From: Streptomyces viridochromogenes
GTDB taxonomy: Bacteria; Actinomycetota; Actinomycetes; Streptomycetales; Streptomycetaceae
Assembly: GCF_001270495.1 (NCBI RefSeq)
Contig: NZ_LGUR01000259.1
Coordinates: 1 to 34,746 of the forward strand
Reading direction: 5' to 3'
DNA length: 34,746 nt
In this document: one piece after another, positions 30,758 through 34,746 of the stretch
How the letters are laid out: the number at the start of each line of letters is the position of its first letter
Numbering within the stretch: the stretch's first letter is position 1
Made by a program: the position numbers and the translations under genes
Notes under the pieces: model-generated
Seen by the model: the letters and a program-made list of their open reading frames with translations, nothing else
Databases searched by the model: none
What the model was told of the DNA's origin: nothing

Positions 30758-32214
30758 GCGTCGGCCGGCCGCGCCCTGTCCACCGCCAACGGGATCGTCA
30801 CCGTGAACACCGTCGCCCCGGGCTCGCTGGTCAGGTCGATCCGGCCGCCGTGCGCGCGCACCAGGGACTGCGCGACCGCGAGTCCCAGACCGCTGCCGCC
30901 CCGGTCGCGGCTGCGGGCCTTGTCGACGCGGTAGAAGCGGTCGAAGACGCGTTCACGGTCGGCGGGCGGGATGCCGGGGCCGGCGTCGGCGATCCGGGCC
31001 TGGGCCGCGCCGTTCGCGACCGACACCGCCACGGACACCTGAGTCCCGGCCGGGGTGTGCATGGCCGCGTTGGTGAGGAGGTTGTCCAGGACCTGGCGGA
31101 TGCGCTGGGGGTCCAGGCGCAGCTTCAGGGAACCGGGGCCGGGGGCCAGCGTCAGGGGGTGGTCGGCGTGGGTGACCCGGAACGCGTCCGCCGCCTGCCC
31201 GACCAGGCCCACCAGATCCGCCTCCTGGAGGCGCAGCGGCGTCTCCACCTCCGCGGCGTCCAGGCGGGCGAGCAGCAGCAGGTCGTCGAGCAGGAAGCCC
31301 ATGCGGGCGGCTTCGGCGCGCAGCCGGGCCAGGTGCTTGTCCCGTTCCTCGGGGGCGTTGGCGGCGGCGTACTGGAAGAGGTCGGCATAGCCCCGTACCG
31401 ACATCAGAGGCGTACGGAGCTCGTGCGAGGCGTCCGCCACGAAGCGGCGCAGGCGCTGTTCCGCCTCCGCGCGCACCGCGAGGGAGTCGTCGATGTGCTC
31501 CAGCATCGTGTTGAACGCGGTGCGCAGCTCCTCGACCTCGGGGCCGCCGCTGCGCTTGTCGTGCCGCACCGGCAGCCGTGCCGAGTCCGTCAGGTCGTGC
31601 GAGGTGATGCCGCGGGCGGTGTGCGCCATGTCGCTCAGCGGCTTCAGGCCCCGCCGCAGCATGGCCCGCCCGAAGACGACGAGGGCCAGCAGCGCGAGCC
31701 CGAAGGTGACCACCTGGATCGTGATCAGCTGGCCCACGGTGTCATCGATGTCCTCCATGGGCGCGGCGCTGACCAGCACCACTCCGGGCTCGACCTCACA
31801 GGCGCGAAGCCGGTACTCGCCCTTGCCGCGGAGGTGCTCGGTGCGCACGAGTTCGGTGTGAGCGGTGGTCTGCGCCCGTGCCAAGGAGGTGAAGTCGTCG
31901 ACGTCCTCCGGCAGGTCCGCGGGGTCCTCGGGCCTGCGCAGCTCGGGCTTGCCGTCCGCCACGTCGTACACGGCGTAGAACCAGCTGTAGTACTTCTTGC
32001 CGGACAGCGTGCCGTAGTCCGCGATGGACTTGGACTGGGCGATCTGGCCCTGCGCCAGCTGGGTGTCGAGCTGGGCCGACAGATAGTCGCGCATGTACGT
32101 CGTCAGCGCGGTGCCCACGACGCCGAACACCACGAGCGAGAGCACCCCGAGGCCCAGCGCCAGCCGGGTACCGAGCCGCATCGCACGGTAGGTCCGCCGC
32201 AGCCGCCCGATCAC
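30748..32214 (-). CDS. Two-component sensor histidine kinase, HPK/HAMP type
   Basis: The product has 488 residues from GTG32214, overlapping the response-regulator stop. TM1 (about 16-38), an external sensor of about 120 residues and TM2 (about 162-184) lead to HAMP. A HisKA domain with DASHELRTPL (phospho-acceptor His264) is followed by HATPase_c with N-box DNLLTNAAMHTP, G1 DAGPGIP and G2 GGSGLGLAV. The sensor domain is not recognised. Together with the regulator it forms a complete phosphorelay. The gene ends 30 bp beyond the glycosyltransferase remnant. Confidence 0.95.
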   Translation of the reverse strand: MIGRLRRTYRAMRLGTRLALGLGVLSLVVFGVVGTALTTYMRDYLSAQLDTQLAQGQIAQSKSIADYGTLSGKKYYSWFYAVYDVADGKPELRRPEDPADLPEDVDDFTSLARAQTTAHTELVRTEHLRGKGEYRLRACEVEPGVVLVSAAPMEDIDDTVGQLITIQVVTFGLALLALVVFGRAMLRRGLKPLSDMAHTARGITSHDLTDSARLPVRHDKRSGGPEVEELRTAFNTMLEHIDDSLAVRAEAEQRLRRFVADASHELRTPLMSVRGYADLFQYAAANAPEERDKHLARLRAEAARMGFLLDDLLLLARLDAAEVETPLRLQEADLVGLVGQAADAFRVTHADHPLTLAPGPGSLKLRLDPQRIRQVLDNLLTNAAMHTPAGTQVSVAVSVANGAAQARIADAGPGIPPADRERVFDRFYRVDKARSRDRGGSGLGLAVAQSLVRAHGGRIDLTSEPGATVFTVTIPLAVDRARPADAGR

Positions 32215-32918
32215 TCGGCCGCCTGCCGGATCACGTACCCGAAGCCCCGGACGGTGTGGATCAGCGGGGTGCCGGTGTCCTCCAGCTTGCGGCGCAGCCT
32301 GCTGACGACCAGCTCGACGACGTTGGAGCGGCCGCCGAAGCCGTACTCCCACACATGGTCGAGGATCTGCGCCTTGGTCAGCACGGTCGGCGACTTGCGC
32401 ATCAGATAGCGCAGCACCTCGTACTCGGTCGGCGTGAACGTGAGCAGTTTGTCGCCGCGGCGCACCTCGCGGGTGTCCTCGTCCATCGTCAGGTCGGCCA
32501 CCCGAAGGACGGAACGCTGGAAGCCGGGTCCCGCGCTGCGCCGCAGCACGGTCCGCAGCCGGGCCATCAGCTCCTCCACCGCGAACGGTTTGACCAGGTA
32601 GTCGTCGCCGCCCCGGGTCAGCCCGGCCACCCGGTCGGCGACCCCGTCGCGGGCGGTGAGGAACACCACGGGCACCATCGTCCCGGCGCCGCGCAGCCGG
32701 TCCAGGACGCCGAAACCGTCCACGTCGGGCAGCATCAGGTCCAGCACCACGATGTCCGGATGGAACTCGGCGGCCAGCCGCAGCGCCTCCTCGCCGGAGT
32801 TCGCGGTGATCGCCTGCCAGCCCTCGTAGCGGGCGACCGTCGCGACGAGATCGGCGATGGGCGGGTCGTCGTCCACGACCAGTAGGCGTACTTTCTCCAC
32901 CCGTTCATAGTGCGGCAC
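32211..32918 (-). CDS. OmpR/PhoB-family response regulator
   Basis: The 235-residue product has a receiver domain with the acidic pocket VVDDD, phospho-acceptor Asp60 (VVLDLMLP), Thr88 and Lys110 (LVKPF). A winged-helix Trans_reg_C domain (about 135-235: LTFTPTEYEVLRYLM; VVELVVSRLRRKLE; IHTVRGFGYVIR) follows. GTG32918 is used because GAGGAGC lies upstream; GTG32900 is an alternative. It is divergent from the ferric-reductase gene across a 134-bp gap with 11-bp direct repeats, suggesting that it controls that module and itself. Confidence 0.95.
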   Translation of the reverse strand: MPHYERVEKVRLLVVDDDPPIADLVATVARYEGWQAITANSGEEALRLAAEFHPDIVVLDLMLPDVDGFGVLDRLRGAGTMVPVVFLTARDGVADRVAGLTRGGDDYLVKPFAVEELMARLRTVLRRSAGPGFQRSVLRVADLTMDEDTREVRRGDKLLTFTPTEYEVLRYLMRKSPTVLTKAQILDHVWEYGFGGRSNVVELVVSRLRRKLEDTGTPLIHTVRGFGYVIRQAAE

Positions 32919-32983
32919 CGGGCGCCGCTCCTCGGGTGCGGGTCGTGCACCGCGACCACATCGATAAACACTTGAAAGATGTA

Positions 32984-33002
32984 CGACAGCTTTTCGACAG
33001 CT
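32984..33002. promoter_or_regulatory. 11-bp-spaced CGACAGCT direct repeat
   Basis: CGACAGCT occurs at 32984-32991 and again at 32995-33002, an exact 11-bp period, in the gap between the response regulator (-) and the reductase gene (+). The spacing fits tandem binding of an OmpR-family dimer. Confidence 0.5.
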
Positions 33003-33052
33003 GCGGCCGGACAAGCTCGGTATCCACAGACGAGATCAAGGAGCTGTCACCC

Positions 33053-34393
33053 GTGACGACGACCGTCCAATCGCCCCCTGCGCCTCCCACGGCGATACGC
33101 CCCAGGGTGGTCGCCCGCACGGGGCTGTACGCCCTGCTGGCCGCGAACGTGGCCGTGGTGCTCTACTTCTTCTTCGCCGCCGGCTTCGCCTCGAACACCC
33201 TCATCGTGCTCGGCCGCCTCACCGGCCTGTTCGGCGCCCTGCTCATGGCCTTCCAGCTGCTGCTGGTGGCCCGGCTGCCCTGGCTGGACCGCCGGATCGG
33301 CATGGACCGGCTGACCTCCTGGCACCGCTGGACCGGCTTCAGCGTCCTGTGGGCCCTCCTCGCGCACGCCGTGTTCATCACCTTCGGCTACGCCGAGTCG
33401 TCCTCCCTGGACCCGGTCAACCAGCTGATCGACCTCGCGGAGACGGTCGAGGGCGTGCTGCGCGCCGTCGTCGCGCTGGGGATCATCATCGTGATCGGCG
33501 TGGTGTCGGCCCGGTTCGCGCGCCGCAGGCTGGCGTACGAGACGTGGCACTTCATCCACCTGTACACCTACGTCGCGGTGGTCCTGGCGTTCACGCACCA
33601 GGTCGCGGTCGGTACGTCCTTCACCTCCTCCTCGGCCGCCACGGCGTACTGGTACGCGGTGTGGGGCGTCGCCCTCGCCTCGGTGTTCGTCGGCCGGCTG
33701 GTCCTGCCGCTGTGGCGTAACTGGCGCCACCAGCTGCGTGTCTCCGCGGTCGTCGCCGAGTCCGACAACGTCGTCTCCGTCTACGTCACCGGCCGCGACC
33801 TGGACAAGCTGCCCGCGCGGGCCGGCCAGTTCTTCCTGTGGCGGTTCCTGACGAAGGACCGCTGGTGGCAGGCCAACCCGTTCTCCCTGTCGGCCGCGCC
33901 CGACGGCAACCAGCTGCGGCTCACCGCCAAGGCGGCCGGTGCCGGCTCGGCGGGCCTGAGGCACCTCAAGGTCGGCACGCGCGTCTTCGCCGAGGGCCCC
34001 TACGGGGCCTTCACCACGATGCACCGCACCCGGCCGGAGGCCGTGCTCATCGCGGGCGGCGTCGGCGTCACCCCCATCCGGGCGCTGCTGGAGGAACTGC
34101 ACGGCCACGCGGTCGTGATCTACCGGGTCGCCACGGACCGGGACGCGGTCCTGTACGGCGAGCTGGTGGAGCTCGCCCACGCCAAGGGCGCCGAGCTGCA
34201 CCTGGTGACCGGACCGCCCGTCCCCGACCAGCTGGCCCCGGCGGAGCTGGCGCGGCTGGTGCCGGACATCACCGACCGGGACGTGTTCCTGTGCGGCCCG
34301 CCACCCATGATGAACGCGTTGATCGGCAGCCTGCGCGAGCTGGGTGTGCCCAAGCAGCAGGTCCACTTCGAGCGTTTCAGCCTGGCCGGCTGA
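33053..34393 (+). CDS. Ferric-reductase-like membrane flavoprotein (FAD/NAD(P)H oxidoreductase)
   Basis: The 446-residue product starts at GTG33053 (AAGGAG nine bases upstream). The amino half has about six helices with histidines placed to ligate haem (His91 in SWHRWTG, His105, His166, His169, His182). The carboxyl half is ferredoxin-reductase-like: FAD motif NPFSLSAAP, nucleotide loop IAGGVGVTPIRALL and terminal DVFLCGPPPMM. It should move electrons from cytosolic NAD(P)H through FAD and haem to an acceptor outside the membrane. The next gene encodes an exported FMN-binding domain protein, a likely acceptor. Confidence 0.92.
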   Translation: MTTTVQSPPAPPTAIRPRVVARTGLYALLAANVAVVLYFFFAAGFASNTLIVLGRLTGLFGALLMAFQLLLVARLPWLDRRIGMDRLTSWHRWTGFSVLWALLAHAVFITFGYAESSSLDPVNQLIDLAETVEGVLRAVVALGIIIVIGVVSARFARRRLAYETWHFIHLYTYVAVVLAFTHQVAVGTSFTSSSAATAYWYAVWGVALASVFVGRLVLPLWRNWRHQLRVSAVVAESDNVVSVYVTGRDLDKLPARAGQFFLWRFLTKDRWWQANPFSLSAAPDGNQLRLTAKAAGAGSAGLRHLKVGTRVFAEGPYGAFTTMHRTRPEAVLIAGGVGVTPIRALLEELHGHAVVIYRVATDRDAVLYGELVELAHAKGAELHLVTGPPVPDQLAPAELARLVPDITDRDVFLCGPPPMMNALIGSLRELGVPKQQVHFERFSLAG

Positions 34394-34412
34394 GAGGGAC
34401 GGGAAAGACATC

Positions 34413-34746
34413 GTGAAGCGAGCAATACCTGTCCTGGTCCTGAGCGCCGTGGGCCTGATCCCGGTCTGGCGCTACGAGCCGTCCCTCGGCACCGCCACGG
34501 AGGCCGCCACACCGGCCTCGACGCCCTCGGCGTCCTCCTCCGCCGCGTCGGGTTCGGGTTCCGGCACTACGGTCGTCAAGAGCTCGACCGTGCAGACCGA
34601 GAAGGGTCCCGTGCAGGTCGAGGTGACCTTCCAGGGCTCCAAGATCACGGCTGTGAAGATGCTCCAGCAGCCGAACCACCCCCAGACCACGGCCGCCGTC
34701 CCGAAGCTGATCGCCGAGACACTGGAAGCACAGAGCACGGACATCG
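34413..34746 (+). CDS. Exported FMN-binding domain protein (3' end cut by window edge)
   Basis: The frame from GTG34413 is open to the window end (111 codons). It has a short signal/anchor (IPVLVLSAVGLIPVW), a Ser/Ala/Gly-rich linker and the start of an FMN_bind domain (GPVQVEVTFQGSKITAVKML; HPQTTAAVPKLIAETLEAQSTDI). In this family a Ser/Thr in a following SGAT-type motif is flavinylated by ApbE; that part is beyond the edge. It begins 19 bp after the reductase stop and should share its operon. Confidence 0.85.
   Translation, partial: MKRAIPVLVLSAVGLIPVWRYEPSLGTATEAATPASTPSASSSAASGSGSGTTVVKSSTVQTEKGPVQVEVTFQGSKITAVKMLQQPNHPQTTAAVPKLIAETLEAQSTDI

Overview
The window reads as chromosomal DNA of a Streptomyces-type actinomycete. 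The sequence is very GC-rich, with G/C at third codon positions, many GTG and TTG starts and long antisense 'shadow' frames. It carries families typical of streptomycetes: a gamma-butyrolactone (AfsA / ArpA-type receptor) locus, two conservons (CvnA-B-C-D), a Methyltransf_19 (DUF574) enzyme, a DUF6230/DUF6114 pair, and rare TTA codons concentrated in signalling genes. No rRNA, tRNA, CRISPR, transposase or phage gene was seen.

Left part (1-7.8 kb). A minus-strand ABC uptake pair (SsuC-like permease, NMT1-like binding lipoprotein) lies back to back with a plus-strand alpha/beta hydrolase that overlaps a cytochrome P450 by 4 nt. A DUF89/ARMT1-like phosphatase-family gene converges on these. Next comes a quorum-signalling island: ArpA-type receptor (-), AfsA-type butyrolactone synthase (-) and a second ArpA-type receptor (+). 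Two sequences resembling autoregulatory elements lie in the gaps. The binding lipoprotein, the first receptor and AfsA each have one TTA (bldA-dependent) codon.

Middle part (7.8-14.7 kb). Secreted and envelope functions: a subtilisin-like protease with a P domain, an AA10 copper monooxygenase with a C-terminal membrane anchor, a small secreted protein of unknown role, the DUF6230-DUF6114 pair and a Methyltransf_19 enzyme. A 653-bp divergent intergenic region in this stretch carries two large hairpins.

Conservon part (14.7-27.4 kb). An orphan sugar-type binding lipoprotein precedes conservon 1 (kinase, roadblock, DUF742, GTPase). Then come a Tat-exported GH43 enzyme with an arabinose-binding CBM42, a ProX-type binding lipoprotein (-), conservon 2 and a RidA-family gene. 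The two permeases and the ATPase that would serve the ProX lipoprotein form a tightly overlapping minus-strand operon at 27.4-29.9 kb. Conservon 2 and the RidA gene therefore sit between two parts of what looks like one quaternary-amine transporter. Both conservon kinases have an orphan binding lipoprotein immediately upstream.

Right part (29.9-34.7 kb). A heavily deleted family-39 glycosyltransferase pseudogene follows a promoter region with 11-bp-spaced CTCA repeats. Next is a minus-strand OmpR-type response regulator / histidine kinase pair, and divergent from it a ferric-reductase-like flavoprotein and a truncated (window edge) FMN-binding lipoprotein-like protein, probably a membrane electron-transfer module.
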